Source: Rehmannia glutinosa (Eukaryota; Streptophyta; Magnoliopsida; Lamiales; Orobanchaceae). Taken from it: a stretch of 64,000 nt of DNA. The translations under genes and the position numbers were made by a program. Numbering within the stretch: position 1 is the stretch's first letter; each line of letters begins with the position of its first letter. Positions 33,321 to 44,733 of the stretch are shown in pieces. The notes below the pieces were generated by a model. It made no database searches. It worked only from the letters and a program-made list of their open reading frames with translations, and was not told the origin of the DNA. The DNA is taken from NCBI GenBank assembly GCA_016081115.2, contig JABTTQ020000669.1:116001-180000 (forward strand), read 5' to 3'.

Positions 33321-35001
33321 ATTTTTAAGTTTTTAAAATAAGTTCATTATTTATTTTTTCTTTAATAAAAGTAACAATATTTAATTAACTGATATTGTTT
33401 TTTTTTAAATGTATATATTAAAAAAGCTGATTAAAAAAAAATCACAACAGAGTTACATCATCTATAAAGATAAGTATATCAAATTCAACAGTTTATTGTA
33501 TGATATACACTTAATTATTCTCCCTATGCGAATTTAGACATGAATCAAAGTAAAGCCTTCAGTAATTTTAAAAAACAAATATATGCCTATTAACTGTCTT
33601 TTTTCTGTTTTGATGCAGGTTGAATATTGATGAAAACTGAGGCTAAGAAAAATCTATAGACATATGATCCAACATTTAAAGATAAGTATTTACATGCAAC
33701 AAATATTATTCTATGTTATGGTTAATGCTAGTTATCTATATGAATGATGATAAATATCTATAATAAAATAAGAACTAATACACAAACAAAAAGGATACCT
33801 AAAAATATTGAAAACCCAGAACATAAATTACCTTGTTCATATAGGCTAACAATTTTTCGTTTATTGCCAACTATATTATGACCCGTGAGCTTCCTCATTT
33901 TTGAAGATTAAATTAGCTAATAATATGCCTGAACAATTTTCTGAGTTGGTTGTGCTCTGCGAAGTTTTTAATATATTTACTTTGATAGATTGTAAAGAAT
34001 GTGATGAATAAAATGGTCTGTGAACCATTTATATACTGAAAAAAAGCAATGTTTTTGGTATGTGGATTATATGAATGAGGTGATTTATATAGTATCCAAA
34101 ATCCGATTTTATTATATTTTTTTAATGCAAAATACATAGAATAAAGTTTGACTCTTCAATTATATTAGACATGTGAATAATTGAAGATATTTAAAGATTT
34201 TCTTAAAAATAACAGGCAAACATATAAAATACAATGTTATATTTGAGAAGAAAGTTGTATTTCTCATATTTATATGGAAACCGTATCTTTATATCTAAGT
34301 GAATGTTATATTTGTTTTAGTATATTTAGAGAAGAAAGTTGGCTGACAAATCTCGTTTTTTTTAAAAAAAAAATTGTAGTCAGTATATTTGAGAAGTAGA
34401 TAAATGTGTTAAATGTGAATGAAACATGTATCATTTAATTGTTGAACATTATATGTATTATGTAAGTGCTGATGTATGAATATCAAATAATTAAAATAAA
34501 TGTTATCTTGATTGACTTCAGTATATTTACAGAATTAAGTTCGGCTTACAAATCTAGATTTTTCTTAAAAACATTGGAGTCAGCATAAATGGTAAGTAGA
34601 TGAATGTGGTTAGTGTAAATTAATTATGTTTATCAATTATTTGTTTAAGATGCTATGTATGTTAGTGGTGATGAATGGCTTATGAATTCTCAGAATCTTT
34701 TAGACTTGCTTTACACTTCAATAGTAGTTTGTATTGAACTGTTTGTTCTATTTTATGTTTATATTATAGTTGTAATTTAAATGCTTCTAAACTATCTTAT
34801 ATCGAAACTTAATAAAATACCACTTGACCGTACACATTCAGTGTATTGGAATCCTGTTGGTTAAGTTTCTGAAAGTTGTATTGAGTGTTAGTTTTTCAAT
34901 AGACAACTTATAGATCTGTTTTTGCACTACAATTCTAAAGATGCACCAAAATAAAACCACTTGACCCTACAACATGATTGCAGTGGAATCCTGTTGGTTA
35001 A
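32571..35001 (+). repeat. Three dispersed copies of a 45-50-bp hairpin-capable motif
   Basis: Copies at 32571-32617, 34817-34865 and 34953-35001 share ACCACTTGACC at the start and TGGAATCCTGT-GGTTAA at the end. The two ends (AACCAC and GTGGTT or GTTGGTT) can pair, with a variable middle. Between the copies I see nothing but AT-rich DNA. Confidence 0.65.
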
Positions 35002-35606
35002 AATAGTCTTTATTAAAAAAACTAACTATACTTAAAATTATGAATATTACTATTAGAACTTACAATTATGAGATTATTACAGAAAAGGAACTAAAAATGT
35101 CTAACTCTTAAATAATTATATTTCATTACAGAAGACAAATAAAAAAACAGTATTAATTAATCCTAGCAAATAAATAATCATTGCAAAAAGCTGTACAACT
35201 TTTTCCAATCCGGATCACCCTATTTAACTTGATATTGTCCAAAAATCTTAAAAAAAAAGCTCATTATTGAGAGTTTAAATAAAGAATTCAATAATCTAAA
35301 AACTTTTAAACTGCATTCTTATCAAATACAGAATTTTAACTAAAGAATTTAGAATGTTATTAATAAATTTAAAAATTAATGAAGTTACGTAAAAATTAAT
35401 TATCAGAATTAATTAACAAATAAGACAGAAAAAGGGACAGAAACAATATATATTATGCATAAAAAAATTCAATAAAACCAAATTGAAAATATTATCCTCA
35501 AAACAGCAGCAAAAAAAACCACAAATGTGGCCAAAAGATAAACAATCCAACAAACTAAAATAAAAATTATTGTTCTTAAAGAATATCCAAGCTACTAATC
35601 AAAAGA

Positions 35607-38154
35607 GTCCCCCTAGCCATCCTCCTTCTCATCTTCTATCTTTATAACACTCTTGAGCTTCAAAGATGTAGTAGACGATGAAAAATCTTCATTTAATCTA
35701 CGTTTGCATAGTGACGATTCAGACGTCGAGGGCCTTTTCTTTAGGTTCTTGACAGGTGTATTGACCTCGGATTCTGAAGAAGATTATTCCTACAAACAAT
35801 ATGATAATTTGTTAAATATTTAAATATATTTTGTTAATATCAATATAAAATTATAATAATAATAATAAGATAATAAATCAAACCTTGTCATCACAAACAT
35901 CGTCTGACTGCAACTTCCACAGAAAATCAGATTCCTGTTTAACAAAAATTAAATTAAGGATTTACAATAATCCTTTATTATGATTATTATAAGAAAAAAT
36001 AATATATAATCACCTGACTCTCAAGATTCATCACTCCATATTTCCAAATTAAATCTGGTTCTGCCGAAAGCTTAGCAACGAAAAAGATACCAGAACAATT
36101 GTGGAGCTGTTCAGATTTTATCTGAACCTTGAAAAGCATCTTTTTCTAATCAGTCCTGATAGTTCCTCGGGCAATTCATCACCTCCACGCTGTTAAATTT
36201 CCAATAAATTAATAAATTAATCAAAAAAATTACATAAATGTAAAAAAATATAAGATTTAATAATAATAAGTTTAATACCTCGAGATGCTCTTTCCTCAAA
36301 TCCGTGCAAGACTTTCCAATCAAATTTTTCCAATCCCTATCCCAACAAAGTAAAGTGGCACTTGCACTTTCATCCACAACTTGAACAGTAATCATATACC
36401 TAGTCAAAAAAAAAAAATGGAAAAACAATATTAGACCATTTAAATTAGAAATTGATTTTAGTACGAATCAAAATAAAATTAAAAATTACCTTAGAACTCC
36501 TGTGTGAAACAAATCATCACATTTCACACAATAGAAATTTTCCACAGCCGGATGCATCTTCTTGCCGCAATGAGTACACGCAAGATACCACCAATCCTCT
36601 AAATCAAAACAACCGTGCACAAATCCAAAAACTTCCGGCTATATTGATGAAATTAGTAAAATAAAAAGAAGTAAACAAATGAATATTTATTTCCAAATTA
36701 AAATGAATTAAATAAAGTGACTCTACAAAAAATATTACCTTTTCACAATCATACGGATAATCAATGCTTTTTCTGAGATGCATCCAGGTGCATCAAGTTC
36801 ATCTTTAGTGGTCCGTGTGGATGGTAAACTAACATGACTAATAGAGATGTAGGATTGTTGCTACTCAAAATCCTCGATTTTGAAAATAATAATGTTATTT
36901 AAAATAAATTATATATTAAAACTCTAATATTTTAATATTATGAAATAATATTACCTATTCTATCCTCGATTTTGAAAATAATAATGTTATTTAAAATAAA
37001 TTACATATTAAAAACTCTAATATTTTAATATTATGAAATAATATTACCTCTTCTTGAATTCTATGATCTCATCAACTTTCTCATTCACAAGCGCCAGAAG
37101 TAACATGAAAGGTATTGGATACCTTAACTTGACCTTAAAAATACACAAAAAATATTAAATAATTAAAATACAGAACAAAATCATAAAAAAAATTGAAAGA
37201 AAAAAAATATTCTAATAAAAAAAAGGATGGAAAAAACATTACCTTTAAAAACTTTTGCCCTTCCCAACTGCAAGATAATAACCACCGGCTCAAACAATTG
37301 CTGCTCCAAGTGCGGTAATATCTGCTCCATATAATTCTCCCATAGCGTACATGTGATGCGATTGTTTCTATAAAATTGAAAGAATATTGAATTTACATTC
37401 ATATGTAACAAAAATTTAAAACAGATGATAAATGTACTAAAACTTACTCTAGATCTTCTAAAGTTAAATCTAAGAATCTGGTAAGGCGACAATTTATATC
37501 CTTATTTTGTGCGGAGTACATCGAAACAACCTTTCCAATAACATCTGCAAAAAAATAGTCAGTAAATTAAAATCAAGGTACAAATTTTTTTTATTAGGAA
37601 TGAAACATTGAATTTCGAAAAATACCTATAAGCATAGTGTCATCCACTTTATTGGTGTCAGCCAACTCACTAAATTTTACGAAGTTGTACATGAATCGAG
37701 GAAACATTTCATCAAACATTTTAAAAACGTGTGTCTTTCCATAAAACATAATCTTAATTTGGCTGGAAGTGGTCTTGTACTTATCAGTTTGCTTTTCAAC
37801 AATGAAATCTTTGATTGCGTAAACATGCACTTCCTTTAAACTTTTTTTAAAATTCGGAATTTGACACTTTCTGATAGTACCATGAATTTTATCACCCTGT
37901 TAATCAGAAAATTAAAATAATTTAGTTATTCAGCATAATATATAAAAAAAAAATTGACGCAAAAAAATATTGCAAAATAGCGTTGTAAAAGAATATCAAA
38001 ATACCGAAGCATCGTGAAAAATGCATTCAATACTCCCAATTTGTTTATTGTCATGGAACGATGGCTTTTCATACTTCCGCACAAGCCTTAACTTAATAGC
38101 CCAAAGCGTTTTGCTATTGTTTAATTCCCGAATCAGATTGAACACAGGAGCCAT
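35607..38154 (-). pseudogene. Helitron-borne RPA70-like single-strand DNA-binding protein, decayed
   Basis: Exons on the minus strand are 38154-38005 (MAPVFNLIREL start), 37896-37626 (DKIHGTIRKCQIPNF; DFIVEKQTDKYKTTSSQIKI), 37544-37448 (DVIGKVVSMYSAQNK), 37367-37243 (ITCTLWENYMEQIL) and further exons near 37135, 36850-36750, 36645-36490, 36400-36285, 36195-36015 and 35795-35607. The first exons are the DUF223/RPA DBD-A fold. The exon at 36590-36530 carries a zinc ribbon (CTHCGKK and CVKCDD), followed by YMITVQVVDESASATLLCWD of the RPA C-terminal OB fold. Stops or frame changes occur near 37090, at an A-run near 36140 and at about 35790. RPA-like genes are a known cargo of plant Helitrons, where they would coat single-stranded intermediates. 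Confidence 0.85.
36871..37050 (-). repeat. 92-bp tandem duplication spanning a splice site of the RPA-like gene
   Basis: Copies at 36871-36962 and 36963-37050 begin TCCTCGATTTTGAAAATAAT. Each includes, on the minus strand, a GGTAATATT donor-like sequence, so an exon edge and part of an intron were duplicated. Confidence 0.8.
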
Positions 38155-39050
38155 TTTTTTTCCAGAAAAAAAGAAATGGATGTGTAAGAAAATATATTAT
38201 TCCTCTTGCTTTTGCAGTTATTTCGAATGTGCAAAATTAACTGATCATGATTCTAATATTTATAGGTTGTGAATTTCCTTTGTGTCCAGTTTATTCAGAT
38301 TCCAAAAATATTGTAAAATCAAGCTATATAAAAATAAGACATTTCGATCATTGTATGAATAGGAAATTTATAGCAATTTAAATGGTATATTCATTATCTA
38401 GCAATTTAGTATAGTAAGTAAATAAATTTTGGTTTGATTGTAATTCCTTTTGCAGGAAAAGTTTTACATATAAAATCCAGAATTCGGATCTTTACAATTA
38501 TGAGACAATCTAATTCGATCTTTACAATTTTATTTTATTTATTTATTGCAGATTTCGATCCAATGTAAAATTCCTTATTGTAGTTTTTTTTTATTTAGAT
38601 CTGTATAATGTTTTATTTTCCAGTTGTAATACCAAACAAAAGATCAATCAATTTATTTATGGTATTATTTAGTAGAATTCGAGAATCTGCTTAATGTACA
38701 ACACAAAAAACAACAAAATTATTTATGGTAATGTTTTTAGTACAATCCGGATCGTTTTGCATGTACAATATTCAGGAAATAAATCTGGTCTATATAACTG
38801 CTGAAAAATAAGATCACAACTTTTTTATAAAGTCAAACTGTCTATTTTTAAAGTAATCTTTACCAAAAATCGGAAATCGGCAATTAAACATTCTAAAGTC
38901 AAACTTTCTATTTTATAGGTAAATTTAACAAAAAACCGGAAATTAACAAATAGTTAACATAAAAAAGGTACCAAAATTTTTTAGCAATAGCGTTTAGGCG
39001 GGAAAACATTTATAGAAATCATTTTGCTTTTATATATATATATATATATA
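38155..39050. other. AT-rich DNA upstream of the RPA-like gene, no gene seen
   Basis: No frame or clear promoter was identified on the minus strand. It ends in a (TA)n run at 39030-39050 before the second Helitron-like terminus. Confidence 0.5.
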
Positions 39051-39052
39051 TA

Positions 39053-39076
39053 CTAGTATATCACCCGTGTGATGCA
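39053..39076 (-). other. Second Helitron-like terminus
   Basis: The plus strand reads ACTAGTATATCACCCGTGTGATGCA. On the minus strand this is ATCAC-ACGG-GTGAT (hairpin) with CTAG at 39056-39053, similar to the terminus at 25568. It may be the 3' end of another minus-strand Helitron to the right, in tandem with the first. Confidence 0.45.
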
Positions 39077-39216
39077 ATTAGATTTGTATCTTGCATCGAT
39101 ATTACAATTAGATTTGCAGAATTAGGAAATCTATTAACAATCAATCAAGAAGTCAAACTTTCATAGATTACCGTACAATATACCTTTATAAATTATTTTT
39201 CCCATATGACGTTATT

Positions 39217-39954
39217 CAGAGACGGACGCAGAAATTTGTTATTGGGGGGGCGAAATCCAGGGGTGGTCTTGAGGCGGCGCAGATGGTGCCGCCGACAGAG
39301 GCCCTCCCGGCGAGGACTCAAGTTTTTTTATATATGTATATATACAATCAATGGCGGAGATAGGGGCCAACCCGGGCCCCCTCCTTTTTTTAAAAAAAAA
39401 ATTACTAGGTAAAATTTTTCAAATTTTTTTTAGTTAATATTTATTTGTATTTTTTTATCTGGCCCACCCCAATTTCTTGTATCAGCCCACCCCGTAATAA
39501 TCCCTAGATACGCCATTATATAATGGTGTATCTAGGAATTATTAAGGGTAGGCCGATCACTAAAGTGGAAATGAGATAATAAAAAAAAACTAAAAATACA
39601 CATAAATATTAACTAATTTTTTTAAAAAGTACCTTTTTTTTTAAAAAAAAAAAAGGGTGCCAGAGCCCGGGTTGGCCTCCTCTTATCTCCGCGATTGTAT
39701 ATATATTATTTATTGCTCTAGGTCCCTTAAAACCTTGGACCGGCTCTGACAAAATCAAATCTAATATAAATAAAAATAAAACATACAAGCTTTTATAACA
39801 AAATTACATGAAAATTTGGGGGAGGGGGGGCAAAATATGTTGGCTTACATTTTTATATACTATATTAATTTATTAAACAATATATTATAGGGGTTCAATC
39901 ACAAGACGAGGGGGGGCGGTTGCCGCCACCAGCCCCCCCTTGGGTCCGTCCCTG
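39217..39954. mobile_element. Non-autonomous hAT element with perfect 8-bp TSD
   Basis: The ends are CAGAGACGGACGC on the left and GGGTCCGTCCCTG on the right (complement CAGGGACGGACCC), a hAT-type TIR. The TSD ACGTTATT is at 39209-39216 and 39955-39962. The element is 738 bp with no transposase frame. A second palindromic element (39345-39710) sits inside it. Confidence 0.85.
39345..39710. mobile_element. Palindromic element nested in the hAT copy
   Basis: ATGGCGGAGATAGGGGCC at 39351 pairs with GGCCTCCTCTTATCTCCGCG near 39674-39695, and the middle contains CTAGATACGCCATTATATAATGGTGTATCTAG, which is itself a near-perfect hairpin across 39513-39536. The outer flanks (ATACAATCA and TGATTGTAT-like) are also inverted. 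Confidence 0.6.
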
Positions 39955-39962
39955 ACGTTATT

Positions 39963-41237
39963 GATCATCAACTGCAGATGCAATATAAATTGGTTTGGAT
40001 GTATATCAGCGCTTATACTTTATATATAATACATATATATCTATACCGAAATTACTAACTTTGGGAGGGTGGTTTAGGGGGGAAAAAATTCAGGCTACTA
40101 TTTATAAGTGATTTGATTATTATATATATAGATATAGATATAAATATATAGATTATTTATTTTTTTGTGATATTTGCATTTAATGAGTTGAAATTTGAAT
40201 GTAATGAATAGTGAACTGATGAGGGCGTAATAATACCCTTTAACCAAAACATTGGGTTTATTGTTGTCAAAAAAAAATGGTTTATTGCGCATGTGTATAA
40301 CATTTTTTGAAGGGACAAATTTCTTATTTATAGAAAGGAAAAAATCATTAATGTTGACGCCGCTGAACAACATCGTTGTTTAAACTAGAAATAGCATTTT
40401 TTTTTCCCCTTGAGAGATCGCTTCTCATTTATTTATAAATTAAATTATCACCATGAAAGTTCTCTTTTTATTCATTTTTAATATTTTAGAGGAAATTATG
40501 CTTAAATCATGTAGCTTTAATTTTCAGATTCATCTCTGTCAGTTTGTCTATGCTGTTTTTCCAAACACTCCTTCGATTATTAATAAAAAAATTCATTTAA
40601 TTAATTCTTTAAGTCAAGTATGAATACATCAATTTTGGCCCTCAATATTTTTGACTTGCAAAGATTTCAATAAATAAAATTCTCAATTCCAAGGATCGAT
40701 GTGAAAATATGTAGTTAGTGGTTGTCTTGATTAGCTATATCAAAGTCTTCCAACATAATTATGGAAAGCCTTCTCAAAAAAAAAAAAAAAAAAAACATAA
40801 TTATGGAAAGAATGTTTCCCAATAATAATAAAATATATTAATTGGTTGGAAGTCCTTTTCATTTCCCTAATTCACACTTCCACATCACTTGATCTTTTTT
40901 TATTATAGTATCTACTCCACACCCCTGGATTTTATAACACAATAATTAGACCAATTCCAATGCACAAATTTTATATTCTTGAGCGTGATTCACGCCTAAT
41001 AATATAATACATCCAGGGCAATAAAAAAATATTTTTCTAAAATATAAACAATTTCAACTACATTTGGTCACAAAGAAAAATACAAAGAAAATATTCTCAC
41101 AAATTTGTGGTTGTTCGAATTGCATGTGCGCATTAAGATGGTTCAATTTCTAACAAACACACATACACACAGTGAAAGAAATTATTAGCTTCAACAACCA
41201 ATAATCATAGTTTTAAAAAATATATATATATATATAT
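39963..41237. other. AT-rich DNA without genes
   Basis: Apart from the short retroposon insertion at 40753-40810 and a (TA)n run at 41219-41237, nothing is recognised. Confidence 0.5.
40753..40810 (+). mobile_element. Minimal poly(A) retroposon insertion with 16-bp TSD
   Basis: The direct repeat ACATAATTATGGAAAG occurs at 40753-40768 and 40795-40810. The 26 bases between are CCTTCTC followed by a pure A run. It has the same TTCTC-A(n) tail as the insertion at 6039-6086, on the opposite strand. Confidence 0.65.
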
Positions 41238-42440
41238 AGAGCTAGTCTCCGTCAGATAGTCTAACGGATCAGATGCATACACGGTCCAAATATCCTACCC
41301 ATCTCGCGCAGACTGACAGGATCCGATCCGCAAAAATAGAAAAAAAACAATACGAAGACTCCAAAGCAATATTTGCACAGCAAAATAATCAGGCAAAAAC
41401 TAAACTGAAATTACAAAACCAGAGTCCGTAACGTTAAGGAGGAATCTCTCTTTTTTTTCCCCTCGATCTTCTCCAACAACCATTGATGGCTTTAACTTAA
41501 TTACCATTGGGTACTGGTAAGACAAGCTGTCACAAGCATTCATGGAGAAGCCCCCCAGACAAGCTCCCATTAATGTTGTTGTAGTTTTTGACAAATTTGA
41601 TTCATATATCAATGATCATGGGTTTGATAAGGGCCCTACATATGATGAGCACGAATTCGATTTTGATGTGCCATCATTAGACCAAAAATCACCAGATAGA
41701 CTTTCGATCTTTCCGAGAACATGATACAAGTCTTAATATCGGCTAATACTTTTATGGAGAAATACTAATACATTTTATAAGAAAAACTAATACGTTGCGG
41801 GAACACTACTAAAATACTCTCTAGAAATTACTAATACTTTTTTGAAACCACTAATACTTTTCCGATGGACAACTAATACATTTGAGAGTATATTCATGAG
41901 AAATACTAAAACTCTTGAGAGAACTACTAATACATTTTGTAAGAATCGCTAATACTTTTTAGAAGGGACGACTAATACTTTTCGGAAGGATTGTTAATAC
42001 ATTTCGGGAGAAAAATTTAATTATATTCGGGGGGGAACTATTAATACATTTCAAAAGAATCGCTAATACTTTTAAGAAGGACGACTAGTACTTTTCAGAA
42101 GGACTATTAATACATACGGGAGAAAATTTTAATTTATTTCAAGGAACTACTAATACTTTTTCGAGGAACTACTAACATTTTTTTGAGAGATTGCTAATAC
42201 ATTTCGGGAGTATATTCAGGAGAAATAATAAAAAACTCTTCAGGAAACTACTAATACATTTCAGAAGAACTGTTAATACTTTTTAGAAGGACGACTAATA
42301 CATTTCAAAAGGACTGCTAATACTGGTGCTCCTTGAAAACTACCACAACACCACTGCTAATATTACGGAAATGCCAGGATCCGTGGGTCGATCCGTTTAA
42401 CAAAGTCGACGTTAGACGATTCGGGACAGAGTTTTGTGAT
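41238..42440. mobile_element. Probable TIR element inserted in a (TA)n tract, with internal minisatellite
   Basis: The left end reads GCTAGTCTCCGTCAG...TCTAACGGATC; the complement of the right end reads CTCTGTCCCGAATCGTCTAACG, an imperfect match. Both sides abut TA repeats (41219-41237 and 42439-42452). A short frame at 41542-41724 has no recognisable homology. The right half (41740-42330) is a degenerate ACTAATAC repeat. The class is unknown. Confidence 0.45.
41740..42330 (+). repeat. Degenerate short tandem repeat, ACTAATAC-TTTT type
   Basis: About twenty occurrences of CTAATACATTT or CTAATACTTTT appear at roughly 20-40-bp spacing, linked by GGAAGGA, CGGGAG or GAGAAA. The unit varies in length and sequence, so it is an old or slippage-prone minisatellite. 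Confidence 0.7.
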
Positions 42441-42501
42441 ATATATATATATAGTCAGTCAACTTATCTAGATGATCAGATTAGTTAAACAATTTCGAAT
42501 A

Positions 42502-42504
<3 letters not shown>

Positions 42505-42540
<36 letters not shown>

Positions 42541-42554
42541 TAGATAGATAGATA
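42505..42554. repeat. (TA)n and (GATA)n microsatellite
   Basis: An uninterrupted TA run is followed by four TAGA units, directly before the MULE-like element. Confidence 0.9.
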
Positions 42555-43951
42555 GGCTAAATTGCAATTTTGGTCCACTAACTATACCCCTTTTGGAATA
42601 TTGGTCCACTTATTTATGGGTTTGCAGAATTGGCACACTAATTTTTGATTTTGCGCACACTTAGTACAATTTTAGCCGAAAATTACAATTTTCGCCGGAA
42701 TGTTGCACATGTCTGTCACATGACCTCTTCAATTTGGGAATTTTTGGATTTCTAGTGACCCGTGCTTATGTGGACAGAGAGAGAATGCAATTAGAATGCT
42801 TAGATGGAAAACAAATGCCATGTAGACACCAATTGTGGAGATTTTCTAATTTTCATTTTTTTTGTTAATTATACAAACAAATATAAATAATAATAAAACT
42901 TTTTATTATTCCTTAATGTTATTTTAATTTCTTAACACTCTATGAATAATTTAATAAATGTAATTAAATTATAAATTAATTATTGATCAAATGAATACAT
43001 TTAATTCAATATTTATTTTTTCAGAATAATTGAAAAAAAAATAGAAAATACATTTTCATGAGTCTTAATTTAATATCTTAATATATTGACACTTAATGAA
43101 TAAATGTAATTAATCAATTCAATATGAATTTTAATTATTCAGTATATCTTAATTAATACGACTCAATTGTCATATTCTAATTAATTTAATTTATTATTAC
43201 TATAATTAGTACAATTCAATTGCAAATTAATTTTTATTTAACTAACTATTTTTGTATAACTTAAATATAATTAACTAATAAAAATTGGGCTGGGCTTCAA
43301 CACTTTCACCCACAGCCGCCGTCGGGCTTTAGCACCCCAATGTCGCCGCCGTCGGACTTGAGCACCTTCACCATCTCCACCAGCGCCCTCATCCATTGCA
43401 GCCATTGGTAGATGACATCTGCTGCGCCCATCTACTTCGCACAAGTAACAAAAACGATGACCTTCACCACCGCCACACACTACTATCTAAACCAGTAAAC
43501 ACCACCTAACTTCTCTCCCCTTTCTATTCAAAGTAACAAAAACCTTCCAAGATCCGACTATGAAACCCACGCCACGGAAAAAATATATAATATATTAATA
43601 AGAAAGAAAATAAAAGGAAAAACAAGATAAATTGAAAAAAAAATATAATAAATTTATAAGAAAGAAAATAAAAAAGAAAAAAGAAGTGAGCCCATTTTCC
43701 CAAATTATTTTTCCAGATGGGATGCCCTACCTGCCACCTCATCCAAAATTGCCTGAAATTTGAAATCCCCAAATTAGGAGACACACGTGAGACTCACGTG
43801 CAATATTCCGGAGAAAATTGCAATTTCCGGCTAAAATTGTACTAAATGTGCGCAAAATTAAAAATTAGTGTACTAACTCTGCAAACCCATAAATAAGTGG
43901 ACCAATATTCCAAAGGGGGTGTAATTAGTGGACCAAAATTGCAATTTAGCC
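42555..43951. mobile_element. MULE-like non-autonomous element with GC-rich insert
   Basis: Long terminal inverted repeats of about 160 bp (42555-42712 and about 43797-43951) start GGCTAAATTGCAATTTTGG and contain GGTCCACTTATTTATGGG and TTTTGCGCACA. Flanks AGATAGATA (left) and ATATAGATA (right) agree in 8 of 9 bases, as expected of a 9-bp MULE TSD. There is no transposase. An interior GC-rich patch at about 43290-43490 stands out from the AT-rich body and encodes a short minus-strand frame (43480-43271) without recognisable homology; it may be captured gene DNA. Confidence 0.65.
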
Positions 43952-44733
43952 ATATAGATATATTGACAGGTATAAACTTAAACCCAACACATTATTAAAA
44001 AGATATACTGGATTATGATAGTGGTCTAGTGCATAATATTCTCAAGTCCAAACCAGAGATATGAACTTCGATTCCAATTACCACTCCCCTTCTAGCATAT
44101 ATACTAAAAAAGACTTTCTTATTGTATACAACCTTTTTTTTTTTAAGGAGTCTTGTTGTGCATTATGTATACACCTAATAAAACATAACATTGCTTCTTT
44201 GGATGCCCAATAAATGTTCCCTTTTACCTATTTTTTGGTAATTTTTTTTTTGCATATCTTTTGGTAGACTAGAAATGAAATGATAATAAAGTGGGATGAA
44301 TTCGACTTGCATTCGTTTTTTATTTTTTTTAGTACAAATTTAAACTATTATAAGGAAATTGTAGGTAATGGATGAGATTTGAACCCTTGATCTTACCTCT
44401 TATAGGTGGTCCATCTCTCCTTATGAGAGATGGTGGACTCACATTAGTTTTCTAAATGATTTCGGATGAGTATTAGTTTTTATTTTCAAACTCTTCCCAT
44501 CTCGAACAAAATTTTCCAAAAAATTATATAAAATTATTGTATTTGTACTTGTGTAATATTTTTTTCTTTCAAGATATGTATTTAAACATTTATAGTAATC
44601 TTGTGTCTTAAAAAAGTATATTTTTAGTATTTTAAAATTTTAAATAGATTTTGGCAAAAAAATACAAAATAGATTTAGAAAAGGTCCGAGTCCTTAAGAA
44701 TTTGATTGGATGATTTTTAAAATCTTAGACTAA
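43952..44733. other. Intergenic DNA, no gene seen
   Basis: AT-rich with poly-T runs; no supported feature. Confidence 0.5.

Larger units (their letters stand above)
25568..38154 (-). mobile_element. Helitron with RepHel and RPA70-like genes (right end unresolved)
   Basis: The 3' terminus on the minus strand is a hairpin CGTGC-ATC-GCACG (25593-25581), nine bases, then CTAG (25571-25568) followed by T, which fits the Helitron rule of a hairpin before CTRR inserted next to T. Reading back from it come RepHel (25744-30832), a promoter-like captured segment and an RPA70-like gene (35607-38154), both genes on the same strand as the terminus. The 5' TC end lies beyond 38154 but I could not place it; a second terminus-like motif at 39053 limits it. 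Confidence 0.75.

Noticed and set aside
41400..41724. Frames 41400-41612 (minus) and 41542-41724 (plus)
   Set aside because: They overlap on opposite strands, have no recognisable motif and no splice context. Could be a captured exon, but the sequence alone does not support it.
41740..42330. Regularly spaced repeats resembling a CRISPR array
   Set aside because: The repeats are short, degenerate and unevenly spaced with no unique spacers, and the DNA is plant nuclear.
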